The position numbers and the translations under genes were made by a program. Positions 46,731 to 55,318 of a stretch of DNA of 64,000 nt are shown here, in pieces. The first letter of the stretch is position 1, and the number at the start of each line of letters is the position of its first letter. Where the stretch lies: positions 2,973,501-3,037,500 of the forward strand of contig NZ_CP080025.1 in the NCBI RefSeq assembly GCF_020463795.1, given 5' to 3'. The notes under the pieces are model-generated. The model had not been told where the DNA came from and did no database searches. It worked only from the letters and a program-made list of their open reading frames with translations. The DNA comes from Echinicola marina. GTDB lineage: Bacteria > Bacteroidota > Bacteroidia > Cytophagales > Cyclobacteriaceae.

Positions 46731-46762
46731 AAAGATTGAAAAATTTCAAGATTGGAAGATTA
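46731..46762. repeat. Left AAGATTG-type repeat flanking the four-helix-bundle gene
   Basis: The stretch contains two AAGATTG units (about 46732 and 46749). AAGATTGGAAGATT (46749-46762) is an inverted copy, 13 of 14 bases, of AATATTCCAATCTT at 47183-47196 on the other side of the gene. Confidence 0.55.
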
Positions 46763-47157
46763 TGGTAAAGATCAGCTGTTTTGAAGAGTTGGATGTTTGG
46801 AAGCACGCAGCTCAGATAGGGATTGATATCTATCGAATAGCTGATAACACCCCACTTTCTAAAGATTATAAATCAAGAGATCAGTTAATTTCAGCTGCAA
46901 TTTCTATTTCAAATAACATAGCCGAGGGCTTTGAGTATAATAGCAACAAGGATTTTGTAAGGTTTCTCATTTATGCCAAAGGTTCAGCTGGAGAAGTGCG
47001 AAGCCAGGCTTATGTGTTGAATAAGGCTGCTCGGATCTCGGATGAAGATTATATTTCTCTCAGAGAGAGCCTTGTTCAGATTTCAAAGGAAATTAAAGGG
47101 TTTGTCATTTACTTAAGGGAGTTTGAAAAAAATAAAAACAAGAAGGTAGGGGATTGA
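46762..47157 (+). CDS. Four-helix bundle protein (23S rRNA intervening-sequence / S23 family)
   Basis: A 131-aa all-helical protein of the family first found in intervening sequences of 23S rRNA genes (TIGR02436 type) and related to the Avd accessory protein of diversity-generating retroelements. Typical blocks are FEELDVWKHAAQIGIDIYRI, DQLISAAISISNNIAEGFE and FVRFLIYAKGSAGEVRSQAY. The molecular role of the family is not known. It sits between trpE and trpG, where it has no expected function, and is flanked by inverted AAGATTG repeats, so it appears to be an insertion. It is in the same orientation as the operon and would be cotranscribed. Confidence 0.88.
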   Translation: MVKISCFEELDVWKHAAQIGIDIYRIADNTPLSKDYKSRDQLISAAISISNNIAEGFEYNSNKDFVRFLIYAKGSAGEVRSQAYVLNKAARISDEDYISLRESLVQISKEIKGFVIYLREFEKNKNKKVGD

Positions 47158-47164
47158 ATGAAGG

Positions 47165-47201
47165 TTAATCTTTCAATTTTACAATATTCCAATCTTACAA
47201 T
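47165..47201. repeat. Right, inverted AATCTT-type repeat flanking the four-helix-bundle gene
   Basis: AATCTTTCAATTTT and AATATTCCAATCTT occur in tandem, the inverse of the units at 46731-46762. They end 11 bp before the trpG ATG. Confidence 0.55.
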
Positions 47202-47211
47202 AATAATTAAC

Positions 47212-47781
47212 ATGAAAATATTAGTACTCGATAATTACGATTCTTTTACCTACAACCTTGTGTACATAGTACGTGAATTGGGTTTTGGGAATCAAATGGA
47301 TATATACAGGAACGATAAGATATCCTTGGAAGCTGTGGATGAGTATGATAAAATTCTGCTTTCTCCGGGGCCCGGAGTTCCAGCTGATGCAGGGATTATG
47401 CCTGAATTATTAAAGAAATATGCCAACAATAAGGATATTTTGGGTGTTTGCCTTGGACATCAGGCCATTGGTGAGGCTTTTGGGTCAGGGTTGAATAATC
47501 TTACAGAGGTAGTTCACGGTGTAGCTTCTGAAGTGAAGGTCATCAAAGAAGATATGATTTTTAAGGGAGTTCCAGAGAAGTTTAAAATTGGGCGGTATCA
47601 TAGTTGGGTGATCGATGAAAGTACTTTGTCCGATGAACTGGAAGTAACGGCTAAAACGCCTGATGGCCAAATAATGGCCATGAGACATAGAGATTATAAG
47701 GTCCGGGGCTTACAGTTTCACCCTGAAAGCATACTTACAGAACATGGCAAGCAAATGATTCTGAATTGGATTGAGGGATGA
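47212..47781 (+). CDS. trpG: Anthranilate synthase component II (glutamine amidotransferase)
   Basis: A 189-aa class I glutaminase that feeds ammonia to TrpE. The start at 47212 gives MKILVLDNYDSFTYNLVYIV, the standard N-terminus; the frame extends 18 codons further into the repeat next to the four-helix-bundle gene and is not coding there. LLSPGPGVP, the nucleophile GVCLGHQAIGEAFG, and GLQFHPESILTEHG with the catalytic His/Glu are present. Separate from trpE by the inserted gene. Confidence 0.95.
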   Translation: MKILVLDNYDSFTYNLVYIVRELGFGNQMDIYRNDKISLEAVDEYDKILLSPGPGVPADAGIMPELLKKYANNKDILGVCLGHQAIGEAFGSGLNNLTEVVHGVASEVKVIKEDMIFKGVPEKFKIGRYHSWVIDESTLSDELEVTAKTPDGQIMAMRHRDYKVRGLQFHPESILTEHGKQMILNWIEG

Positions 47782-47865
47782 TTTTATGCCAGTTATCGTT
47801 TATTAAGAATAAATTGAAAAACAACCACCTAAAATAAAGGAACACTGTTCCAAAGAAATATTATC

Positions 47866-48876
47866 ATGAAAGAAATATTAAATCACCTAATTGAGCACCA
47901 AACCCTTGGAAAGGAAGAAGCTAAAGAGGTCTTGAAAAATATCACTTCTGGGCAATATAATCAAAGTCAAATAGCCGCTTTCCTTACAGTTTTTATGATG
48001 CGTAGTATTACCGTTGAAGAACTTGGTGGTTTTCGAGAGGCCATGCTAGAGCAGTGTGTTCCGGTCGAAATAGAGGAGTATGATGCCATGGATTTATGTG
48101 GTACAGGAGGAGATGGGAAAGATACATTTAATATTTCTACCCTATCTTCATTTGTGGTAGCAGGAGCAGGCCAAAATGTAGCTAAGCATGGTAATAATGG
48201 TGTTTCTTCTATCTGTGGTTCCTCCAACTTATTGGCTAACTTCGGTTATCAGTTTACCAATGATATAGATGTGATTCGTAAAAACTTGGATGAAGCAGGC
48301 ATTTGCTTTTTACATGCCCCATTATTTCACCCAGCGATGAAAAATGTAGGGCCTATCAGAAAAGAATTAGGTGTAAAAACCTTTTTTAATATGCTTGGTC
48401 CAATGGTAAACCCTAGTTTTCCGAAAAAACAGCTTGTAGGGGTTTTCAGTTTGGAGCTAGCCAGGCTATATGGATACCTCTATCAGAATAACGATGTAAA
48501 ATTCAGTATTCTCCATGCTTTGGATGGTTATGATGAGATTTCATTGACAGGTGATTTTAAAATGATTTCAAACAGGGGAGAAAAATTATTTGACCCTGAA
48601 AACATTGGACTGCCTAAAATTTCGGCGGAAAGTATAAAAGGAGGAGAGACCATTGAAGAATCGGCTAAAATCTTTATAGATATTCTCAAAGGAAAAGGCA
48701 GTAAGGAGCAAAATGCTGTAGTTATTGCCAATTCTGCGGCCGCACTTTATACTGCTGACCAAAAACTCAGTTTTGAAGATGCAATTGAGAGAGCAGAAGC
48801 ATCCTTAAAAGGTGGTGCTGCTTTGAAAAAATTCAATGCTCTAGTGAATCCGAAAACATCTATTTCATTAGCTTAA
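47866..48876 (+). CDS. trpD: Anthranilate phosphoribosyltransferase
   Basis: Adds phosphoribose from PRPP to anthranilate. The 336-aa protein has DLCGTGGDGKDTFNIST (about 76-92), the PRPP-binding loop, then KHGNNGVSSICGSSNLL and GPMVNPSFPKKQLVGV. Length is normal and it is not fused to trpG as in some bacteria. It starts 84 bp after trpG. Confidence 0.96.
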   Translation: MKEILNHLIEHQTLGKEEAKEVLKNITSGQYNQSQIAAFLTVFMMRSITVEELGGFREAMLEQCVPVEIEEYDAMDLCGTGGDGKDTFNISTLSSFVVAGAGQNVAKHGNNGVSSICGSSNLLANFGYQFTNDIDVIRKNLDEAGICFLHAPLFHPAMKNVGPIRKELGVKTFFNMLGPMVNPSFPKKQLVGVFSLELARLYGYLYQNNDVKFSILHALDGYDEISLTGDFKMISNRGEKLFDPENIGLPKISAESIKGGETIEESAKIFIDILKGKGSKEQNAVVIANSAAALYTADQKLSFEDAIERAEASLKGGAALKKFNALVNPKTSISLA

Positions 48877-48885
48877 GTAAAGAAC

Positions 48886-49704
48886 ATGAACATTTTAGAT
48901 AAAATAATAGCCCACAAAAAAGAAGAGGTTGCCGAGAGGAAAAGCTTGGTGCCTACTAAATTGTTGGAAAGAAGTATATTTTTCGATAATCAGGTTGTTT
49001 CGATGAAGAAATATATTCTTCGTGAGGATAAGACAGGAATTATTGCTGAATTTAAGCGTAAATCGCCTTCGAAAGGCTTGATCAACGGGACAGCCACAGT
49101 TGAAAAAACCAGCATAGGATATATGCAGGCAGGGGCTTCCGCTTTGTCTATTTTAACTGATCAGGAGTTTTTTGGCGGAAAAAACGAAGACCTTGTTACG
49201 GCAAGGAAGTTTAACTTCTGCCCGATTCTAAGAAAAGATTTTATTGTCGATGAATACCAATTGGTAGAAGCCAAATCTATTGGAGCTGATTGTATACTAT
49301 TGATTGCAGCGGCTTTGGAACCACAAAGATTGGCTGAGTTGGCTAAGTTTGCCAAATCCCTTGGACTGGAAGTGCTAATGGAAGTGCATGATGGTGAGGA
49401 ACTGGAGCGATCTGTCAATCCTGATTTGGATTTGGTAGGTGTTAATAACAGAAGTCTGAAGACCTTTGATGTTTCATTGGATACCTCATATGGCCTGGTG
49501 GATAAAATCCCTGATGAGTTTGTGAAAATTTCTGAAAGTGGTATTTCTGATCCTCAGACTTTGGTTGATTTGGCTGCCGCGGGATTTAATGGTTTCTTGA
49601 TTGGCGAGAACTTTATGAAATCCATTAGACCACATCAGGCGGCATTAAATTTCATGAATAAATTCAAGGACTTAAGTCCTGATTTCCATAGTCAGAAAGC
49701 ATAA
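48886..49704 (+). CDS. trpC: Indole-3-glycerol phosphate synthase
   Basis: Closes the indole ring from CdRP. The 272-aa TIM-barrel protein shows IIAEFKRKSPSKG (about 46-58), LTDQEFFGG, CPILRKDFIVDEYQ, VGVNNRSLKTFDV and ISESGISD, all standard. It is 9 bp after trpD and is not fused to trpF. Confidence 0.96.
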   Translation: MNILDKIIAHKKEEVAERKSLVPTKLLERSIFFDNQVVSMKKYILREDKTGIIAEFKRKSPSKGLINGTATVEKTSIGYMQAGASALSILTDQEFFGGKNEDLVTARKFNFCPILRKDFIVDEYQLVEAKSIGADCILLIAAALEPQRLAELAKFAKSLGLEVLMEVHDGEELERSVNPDLDLVGVNNRSLKTFDVSLDTSYGLVDKIPDEFVKISESGISDPQTLVDLAAAGFNGFLIGENFMKSIRPHQAALNFMNKFKDLSPDFHSQKA

Positions 49705-49708
49705 TATT

Positions 49709-50335
49709 ATGTTGGTGAAAGTTTGCGGGATGCGCGAGCCTGGCAATGTGTCAGAATTGTTGGATAAGGTTTCTCCTGATTTAATGGGAATGATCTTTTT
49801 TCCAAAATCTTCCCGTTATGTGGGGCTTTCAAGTCCTGAGCTGGAAGTTGCCGACGTGGCCAAAGTGGGGGTTTTTGTGAACAGGCCACTGGCAGAAGTA
49901 AAGGAGATCGTTGATCAGTTTAATCTATCTTATGTCCAGCTTCATGGAGATGAAGGGCTTGATTACGTGCAGGAATTGAAGGGGCTTACCTCAGCAGAGA
50001 TCATTAAGGTTTTCAGGGTAGAAGAAAGTATTGATTGGGAGGAACTGAAAGCACTTGAACCCTTTGTGAAGTATTTTCTTTTTGATACTCAGACAAAACA
50101 GTATGGTGGTTCAGGTAAAAAGTTTGACTGGTCCATATTGGAGGATTATCCTTTAGAAAAAACATTTTTGCTGAGTGGAGGCATTGATGGAAATAATGTT
50201 AGGAAAATTAAGGAATTAGCATTGAAAGTGCCTCAGTTGGCCGGAGTGGATATTAATTCAAAGTTTGAAATCGAAGCAGCCCTTAAGGATGTTGATAAGA
50301 TCAAGGCATTTGTCGAGGCTTTGAGAAGTAATTAG
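49709..50335 (+). CDS. trpF: Phosphoribosylanthranilate isomerase
   Basis: Amadori rearrangement of PRA to CdRP. The 208-aa protein starts [13 protein letters not shown] with the catalytic Cys (C6), has YVQLHGDEG and the late Asp ([19 protein letters not shown]), and ends [12 protein letters not shown] and GVDINSKFE. It begins 4 bp after trpC, suggesting translational coupling. Confidence 0.95.
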   Translation: MLVKVCGMREPGNVSELLDKVSPDLMGMIFFPKSSRYVGLSSPELEVADVAKVGVFVNRPLAEVKEIVDQFNLSYVQLHGDEGLDYVQELKGLTSAEIIKVFRVEESIDWEELKALEPFVKYFLFDTQTKQYGGSGKKFDWSILEDYPLEKTFLLSGGIDGNNVRKIKELALKVPQLAGVDINSKFEIEAALKDVDKIKAFVEALRSN

Positions 50336-50378
50336 TTTAGTAAATAAAGCTTGCCAAAACGGCATTAGAAATAGCGTT

Positions 50379-51557
50379 ATGATAAAAGTTGATGAAAAAG
50401 GGTTCTATGGCAAATTTGGAGGGGCATATATTCCAGAAATGCTTTACCCAAATGTTGAGGAACTCAAGAATAATTATGAGCGAATCATGGAGTCGGATGA
50501 CTTCAAGAAGGAATTTCACAGCCTGCTCAAGGATTATGTTGGAAGACCTACTCCACTGTACTTTGCGGAGCGACTTTCCAATCAATATGGCGCAAAGATT
50601 TATCTGAAAAGAGAAGATCTGTGCCATACAGGGGCCCATAAGGTGAATAATACCATTGGACAGATTATCCTTGCCAAAAAACTGGGAAAAAAGAGAATTA
50701 TAGCCGAGACTGGTGCTGGTCAGCATGGTGTAGCTACTGCGACTGTTTGTGCTCTTATGGGGATGGACTGTACGGTCTATATGGGTGAGATTGATATGGA
50801 GCGACAAAAGCCTAATGTGGAGCGTATGAGGATTTTAGGTGCAAAGGTAGTGCCCGCTACTTCCGGGAGTAAAACCTTAAAAGATGCTACCAATGAGGCT
50901 TTGAGGCAATGGATCAGCAATCCGGTGGATACTCATTATATTATTGGTTCTGTGGTAGGTCCACATCCCTATCCAGAGATGGTAGCCAGGTTCCAGTCAG
51001 TGATCAGCGAAGAAATCAAATACCAGTTAAAGGAAAAAGAAGGTAGGGAAAATCCTGACTTGGTAATTGCCTGTGTAGGTGGGGGAAGTAATGCTGCCGG
51101 TGCTTTTTATCATTATTATAATACTCCGGAGGTGAGACTGGCGGCCGTTGAGGCTGGAGGTCTTGGTGTTAATTCTGGGAAGTCAGCAGCTACTACAGCA
51201 TTGGGGACCCCAGGGGTACTTCATGGCAGTAAAACGCTATTGATGCAGACTGAGGATGGACAAGTGATAGAGCCACATTCCATTTCAGCAGGTTTGGATT
51301 ACCCTGGCATTGGGCCGGTTCATGCCCATTTATTTGATTCTGGAAGAGGGGAGTTTTATGCAGTGGATGATGAAGATGCCATGAAAGCAGGTATTGAGCT
51401 TAGCAGATTGGAAGGGATTATTCCAGCTATAGAATCAGCTCACGCACTTTCTGCATTGAAACAAATCAAATTTGATGCTTCAGATATTATTGTGGTCAAT
51501 TTATCTGGTAGAGGAGACAAAGATTTGGATACCTATATCAAATGGGGAGGCTATTAG
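50379..51557 (+). CDS. trpB: Tryptophan synthase beta chain
   Basis: Joins indole and serine using PLP. The 392-aa protein starts [20 protein letters not shown], has the PLP lysine in [15 protein letters not shown], the catalytic Glu in [12 protein letters not shown], the phosphate loop [11 protein letters not shown] and a C-terminal [10 protein letters not shown]. It lies 43 bp after trpF. Confidence 0.97.
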   Translation: MIKVDEKGFYGKFGGAYIPEMLYPNVEELKNNYERIMESDDFKKEFHSLLKDYVGRPTPLYFAERLSNQYGAKIYLKREDLCHTGAHKVNNTIGQIILAKKLGKKRIIAETGAGQHGVATATVCALMGMDCTVYMGEIDMERQKPNVERMRILGAKVVPATSGSKTLKDATNEALRQWISNPVDTHYIIGSVVGPHPYPEMVARFQSVISEEIKYQLKEKEGRENPDLVIACVGGGSNAAGAFYHYYNTPEVRLAAVEAGGLGVNSGKSAATTALGTPGVLHGSKTLLMQTEDGQVIEPHSISAGLDYPGIGPVHAHLFDSGRGEFYAVDDEDAMKAGIELSRLEGIIPAIESAHALSALKQIKFDASDIIVVNLSGRGDKDLDTYIKWGGY

Positions 51558-51603
51558 GAAGTTAGAAGTAAGAAGTACGAGGTTGGAAGTCTGATGACTG
51601 AAG
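51558..51603 (+). repeat. Degenerate GAAGT repeat tract between trpB and trpA
   Basis: Several copies of GAAGT occur within 46 bp (for example GAAGTTAGAAGTAAGAAGT then GGAAGT and a variant GACTGAAG). The gap of 110 bp is large for an operon whose other junctions are mostly a few bases to tens of bases. It looks like an intergenic repeat or the worn edge of a small insertion. Confidence 0.5.
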
Positions 51604-51667
51604 CGAGTAAGAATTAGCTAATAGTGACAGTTCAACAAAAATCACCACTAACCAATAACTAAACAAA

Positions 51668-52444
51668 ATGAACCGAATAGATCAATTATTTAAAACAAAA
51701 ACGGAAGGAGTCCTTTCCATTTACTTTACCGCAGGCTTTCCCCAATTGGAGGATACTTTGTCTATTATGGAGGCTCTAGAGGCTGCTGGTGCGGATATCA
51801 TTGAGATAGGAATGCCTTACTCTGATCCTGTAGCAGATGGTCCTACCATCCAAGAAAGCAATAAGGTGGCCTTGGATAATGGCATGAGCATGAAGAAGCT
51901 TTTTGAGCAGTTGAAAGATATGCGTAAAACTGTTGCTCTTCCTGTGGTTTTAATGGGGTACCTGAATCCTATCATGCAATATGGAATGGAGGCTTTCTGT
52001 AAGAAATGCCAAGAAGTTGGCGTTGATGGTTTGATTCTTCCTGATCTACCGATGCAGCAGTATTTGGATGAGTATAAGGAATTGTTTGATCAGTATGATT
52101 TGAGAAATACTTTCTTGGTTTCCCCACAAACCAGTGAAGAGCGAATTAGAGAGATCGATCAAAAATCTGACGGCTTTATCTATATGGTTTCTTCACATAG
52201 TATTACCGGAGCAAAATCAGGAATCAGCGAAGAGCAGGTAGCATACTTTGACCGAGTGAAAGCTATGGAATTAAAAAATCCACGATTGATAGGATTTGGT
52301 ATTTCAGATCATGCAACCTATAGCACGGCTTCTTCCTTTAGCAATGGGGCAATAATTGGTTCAGCATTTATTAAAGTTCTTCAGAATGCGGAAAACCTTC
52401 AGCAGGATATTAAAAATTACATTCAAGCAGTTAAAAACGGATAA
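51668..52444 (+). CDS. trpA: Tryptophan synthase alpha chain
   Basis: Splits indole-3-glycerol phosphate, passing indole to TrpB. The 258-aa TIM barrel has YFTAGFPQLEDT, the catalytic Glu in ADIIEIGMPYSDPVADGP and Asp in DGLILPDLP, and IGFGISDHATY at the phosphate site. It is 110 bp after trpB because of the repeat tract. Confidence 0.96.
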   Translation: MNRIDQLFKTKTEGVLSIYFTAGFPQLEDTLSIMEALEAAGADIIEIGMPYSDPVADGPTIQESNKVALDNGMSMKKLFEQLKDMRKTVALPVVLMGYLNPIMQYGMEAFCKKCQEVGVDGLILPDLPMQQYLDEYKELFDQYDLRNTFLVSPQTSEERIREIDQKSDGFIYMVSSHSITGAKSGISEEQVAYFDRVKAMELKNPRLIGFGISDHATYSTASSFSNGAIIGSAFIKVLQNAENLQQDIKNYIQAVKNG

Positions 52445-52447
52445 GCC

Positions 52448-53467
52448 ATGATTATTCAATTAAAACCTGATATTTCTGAAAGTCAAACCGAAAGTCTTAT
52501 CAATGAAATAGGTCAGATAGGTTATAAAATCACTGAAGTTAAAACTCAGGAAGGTACCTATTTAGTAGGGATAGGTAGTTCTGATTTTGATATTAGAAGG
52601 TTTGGCCATCATGAGGGGATCCAGGATATTCATATCGTTTCTGATGCCTATAAATTGGTGTCCAGAAAGTGGAAGGTAAAACCAACTTCCATTGATCTTG
52701 GTGATGGCGTATTTATCAAAGAAGGAGATATGGCCATCATGGCAGGACCTTGTTCCATAGAAACCGAGGACCAAATTGTCAAAGTAATTGACCACCTTAA
52801 AGCCAATGATATCAAGATCATGCGTGGTGGGGTTTACAAGCCAAGGAGCAGCCCTTATGCCTTTAGAGGTTTGGGAATTGATGGTCTCAAATTATGGCAT
52901 AAATTAGCCAGCGAAGCAGGGATAAAAATCATTACTGAGGTGATGCAGGTTTCCCAAATTGAAGAAATGTTGGATTATGTGGATGTGTTCCAAGTAGGAG
53001 CAAGAAATACCCAGAACTTTAATTTGTTGGACGAATTGGGCAAAGTGGATAAGCCTGTGATGATCAAGCGAGGGATTTCTGGCACCATAGAAGAACTCTT
53101 GCAATCTGCTGAATATGTGTTTTCAGGAGGGAACGAGAAATTGATATTGTGTGAACGTGGAATCAGGACTTATGAAAAGGCAAGTAGAAATACCTTGGAT
53201 CTGAATGCTGTTCCGATTTTGAAGGATAAGTCGCACTTGCCTGTAGTAGTTGACCCATCACACGGTATTGGTATTCGTAAGTTTGTACATCAAATGGCGC
53301 TGGCAGGTGTAATGGCTGGCGCTGACGGAATCATTTATGAGACCCATGAGGTGCCAGAAAAAGCCTATTCCGATGGGCAACAGACTTTGAACTTTGCCCA
53401 AAGTGCACAGTTGACGGATCAAATCAGGAAAATATTTGCCATGAGAAAAACATTTGACTTGTTGTAA
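52448..53467 (+). CDS. aroF: 3-deoxy-7-phosphoheptulonate synthase (DAHP synthase, AroA-beta type)
   Basis: First step of the shikimate pathway, joining PEP and erythrose-4-phosphate. The 339-aa protein has an N-terminal regulatory ferredoxin-like domain (about 1-70) and the catalytic barrel with MAGPCSIE, GGVYKPRSSPYAFRGLG, QVGARNTQNF and VVDPSHGIG. Its start is 3 bp after the trpA stop, so it is tightly coupled to the trp operon and should respond to the same attenuator. Confidence 0.95.
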   Translation: MIIQLKPDISESQTESLINEIGQIGYKITEVKTQEGTYLVGIGSSDFDIRRFGHHEGIQDIHIVSDAYKLVSRKWKVKPTSIDLGDGVFIKEGDMAIMAGPCSIETEDQIVKVIDHLKANDIKIMRGGVYKPRSSPYAFRGLGIDGLKLWHKLASEAGIKIITEVMQVSQIEEMLDYVDVFQVGARNTQNFNLLDELGKVDKPVMIKRGISGTIEELLQSAEYVFSGGNEKLILCERGIRTYEKASRNTLDLNAVPILKDKSHLPVVVDPSHGIGIRKFVHQMALAGVMAGADGIIYETHEVPEKAYSDGQQTLNFAQSAQLTDQIRKIFAMRKTFDLL

Positions 53468-53475
53468 GTCTTTGA

Positions 53476-53506
53476 TTTTGTTTTATTAAAATGAAAAGCT
53501 ACCTTT
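53476..53506 (+). promoter_or_regulatory. Promoter of the phhA leader region
   Basis: TTTG (53476-53479), exactly 19 nt, and TACCTTTG (53499-53506) match the Bacteroidota promoter and are identical in boxes and spacing to those of ffs and the tRNA-like gene. The start point would fall near 53512, right at an ATG (53513). Confidence 0.75.
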
Positions 53507-53512
53507 GAGCAT

Positions 53513-53579
53513 CATGTTCGAAAATCAAGCAGTAAAATATTATAGCCATTATTATCACTTCTTCTCCAGCTGGGATTAG
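53513..53579 (+). CDS. Aromatic leader peptide of phhA, apparently frameshifted
   Basis: From the ATG at 53513 the frame reads MFEKSSSKIL and stops at 53543-53545. One frame over, codons run VKYYSHYYHFFSSWD to a TAG at 53577-53579, with four Tyr, two Phe and one Trp in fifteen residues, but that frame has no start codon. Removing one A from the run of five A at 53520-53524 would join the ATG to the aromatic stretch in a 21-residue leader. A sequencing error, a strain-specific lesion or slippage are all possible. The position between a good promoter and a terminator/antiterminator pair makes a leader peptide very likely. Confidence 0.55.
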
Positions 53580-53652
53580 GTGTAGGGCTGTATGCTTTAC
53601 TTTGAGGAATAAATTTGTAAGCCTAATCCATTTGGATTAGGCTTTTTTGTTT
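53573..53652 (+). promoter_or_regulatory. Attenuator upstream of phenylalanine hydroxylase
   Basis: The terminator is a perfect 10-bp stem GCCTAATCCA / TGGATTAGGC (53621-53642) with a T-rich tail. GGATTAGG at 53573-53580 is perfectly complementary to CCTAATCC (53622-53629), the first half of the terminator, and overlaps the TAG stop of the aromatic reading frame. This is the classic layout: a ribosome reaching the stop hides GGATTAGG and allows the terminator; a ribosome stalled at Tyr or Phe codons frees it to form the antiterminator. Confidence 0.8.
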
Positions 53653-53706
53653 TAAACACGACTAGAGAAATAACGTAAATTTAGTAGGAACTAACCCAAA
53701 TATAAT

Positions 53707-54489
53707 ATGACTGAAAAATCAGTGGATTGGGTCTTTCAAGATCCACGATTAAAAAAAATGGAGCAAGATTATGCTGCATACACCCCTGAGGATTTTGAGG
53801 TGTGGAGAATCCTTTATGAAAGGCAAATTGTCAACCTTCCCAATGCCGCTTCTCAGGCCTATTTGGATGGGGTGAAAGCAATTAATTTTGGTCCTGACCG
53901 CATAGCCAATTTTAAGGAGGTCAATCAGATTCTTGGAGATTCAACAGGTTGGGGCGTACAGGTTGTTCCGGGTTTGATTGATGATGATTTGTTCTTTGGG
54001 CTCTTGAAAAACAAGCGGTTTCCTTCTTCAACATGGTTGAGAAAAATGGAACAATTGGATTATTTGGAAGAACCTGATATGTTCCATGATGCCTTTGCTC
54101 ATATGCCCATGCTGACCAACCAATCCTATGTGGATTTTTTGGAGAATCTGGGGGGGATAGCCTTGAATCATATTGAAAATAAATGGGCAGTGGAATTGCT
54201 TTCCAGAATTTACTGGTTTACCATTGAGTTTGGTCTGATCCGTGAAAATGGGGCTTTGAGAATTTATGGAGCGGGTATCCTTAGCTCGGCAGGAGAAACC
54301 AAGTTTAGCCTTTCCGATGAGCCTGCACATATCGATTATGATGTAAGGAGAATTATGCAGACGGCTTACTGGAAAGATAAATTCCAAGATAAGTACTTTG
54401 TGATTGACAGTTATGAGCAACTGTACAATTCCCTGCCAGAGATTGAACGGGTGTTATTGGAAGAATTGGAAAATTCATCTGTTGATTAA
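53707..54489 (+). CDS. phhA: Phenylalanine 4-monooxygenase (aromatic amino acid hydroxylase)
   Basis: Converts phenylalanine to tyrosine with a pterin cofactor and non-haem iron. The 260-aa catalytic domain shows the iron ligands H127 and H132 in MFHDAFAHMPM and E174 in YWFTIEFGLI, plus GAGILSSAGE. It lacks the N-terminal ACT regulatory domain of animal enzymes, as usual in bacteria. Since it sits after the aromatic-amino-acid attenuator and next to the trp/DAHP operon, it may serve tyrosine supply as well as breakdown; fahA at 21234 is a later breakdown step. Confidence 0.94.
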   Translation: MTEKSVDWVFQDPRLKKMEQDYAAYTPEDFEVWRILYERQIVNLPNAASQAYLDGVKAINFGPDRIANFKEVNQILGDSTGWGVQVVPGLIDDDLFFGLLKNKRFPSSTWLRKMEQLDYLEEPDMFHDAFAHMPMLTNQSYVDFLENLGGIALNHIENKWAVELLSRIYWFTIEFGLIRENGALRIYGAGILSSAGETKFSLSDEPAHIDYDVRRIMQTAYWKDKFQDKYFVIDSYEQLYNSLPEIERVLLEELENSSVD

Positions 54490-54668
54490 TAGGAGTAAGA
54501 AATGGCGGTTTGATATAAGTTTCAAGAAATGTTCCGGAAAAGGATAAAACAGCCAAATCAAGTCAAGAATACCTTCATTTATAGGGAATATTGTTTAATT
54601 TTGATGTTCTAAAAAAATGGAGCGAATTAGCTGTGAAAAGCAATTTGAAATATTAAAAACCTAAAGTA

Positions 54669-54705
54669 TAGACCTCAACAGATCCCTTTGGGAGTTTGAG
54701 GTCTA
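54669..54705 (+). repeat. Hairpin upstream of hisH
   Basis: TAGACCTCAA pairs perfectly with TTGAGGTCTA around a 17-nt loop. It is followed by TTTAGCTTT and not a clean T run. It may be a weak terminator or attenuator, but no short ORF with His codons precedes it. Confidence 0.5.
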
Positions 54706-54731
54706 TTTAGCTTTAAAGTAGATTGAAATAA

Positions 54732-55316
54732 ATGGATGTAGCCATTATTAAATACAATTCCGGGAATATACAGTCTGTTTTGTACGCCATGGAAAGATTA
54801 GGGGTGAAGGCTTCACTGACTGATAATCCTGAAGAAATAAAGAAAGCAGACAAGGTGATTTTTCCCGGTCAGGGAGAAGCCAGTTCTGCCATGAAGTACC
54901 TAAAAGAAAGGAACCTGGATCAGTTGATCAAAGATTTGAAGCAGCCCTTTTTTGGTATTTGCTTGGGGCAGCAGTTACTATGCGAATATTCAGAGGAAAA
55001 TGATACAAACTGCTTGGGGGTCTTTCCCATTAAGGTAAAAAAGTTTCCTCCTTTGGATAAGGTGCCGCATGTAGGCTGGAACAATCTTGAAAACCTCAAA
55101 AGCCCCTTGTTAAAGGGACTTGATGATAGTGATTATGTGTATTATGTGCATAGTTATTTTGCAGAGGTTCATCCTGAATATACCATTGCTACTACGCACT
55201 ATCTTAATGATTTCAGTGCTCTTTTACATAAAGATAATTTTTATGCCATGCAGGCACATCCCGAAAAGAGTAGTCTTTCCGGAGAGAAAATATTAACTAA
55301 CTTCTTGAATTTGTAA
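54732..55316 (+). CDS. hisH: Imidazole glycerol phosphate synthase glutaminase subunit
   Basis: Supplies ammonia to HisF in histidine synthesis. The 194-aa class I amidotransferase has [13 protein letters not shown], the nucleophile GICLGQQL (C77), [20 protein letters not shown] and QAHPEKSS with the catalytic His/Glu. It is the first gene of a four-gene his cluster and ends 2 bp before hisA. Confidence 0.95.
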   Translation: MDVAIIKYNSGNIQSVLYAMERLGVKASLTDNPEEIKKADKVIFPGQGEASSAMKYLKERNLDQLIKDLKQPFFGICLGQQLLCEYSEENDTNCLGVFPIKVKKFPPLDKVPHVGWNNLENLKSPLLKGLDDSDYVYYVHSYFAEVHPEYTIATTHYLNDFSALLHKDNFYAMQAHPEKSSLSGEKILTNFLNL

Positions 55317-55318
55317 TC

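Noticed and set aside
46762-47157. 23S rRNA intervening sequence
   Set aside because: The gene family fits, but no rRNA sequence surrounds it.
54617-54664. Histidine leader peptide before hisH
   Set aside because: The short ORF (15 codons from ATG 54617) has no His codon, and the following hairpin lacks a clean T run.
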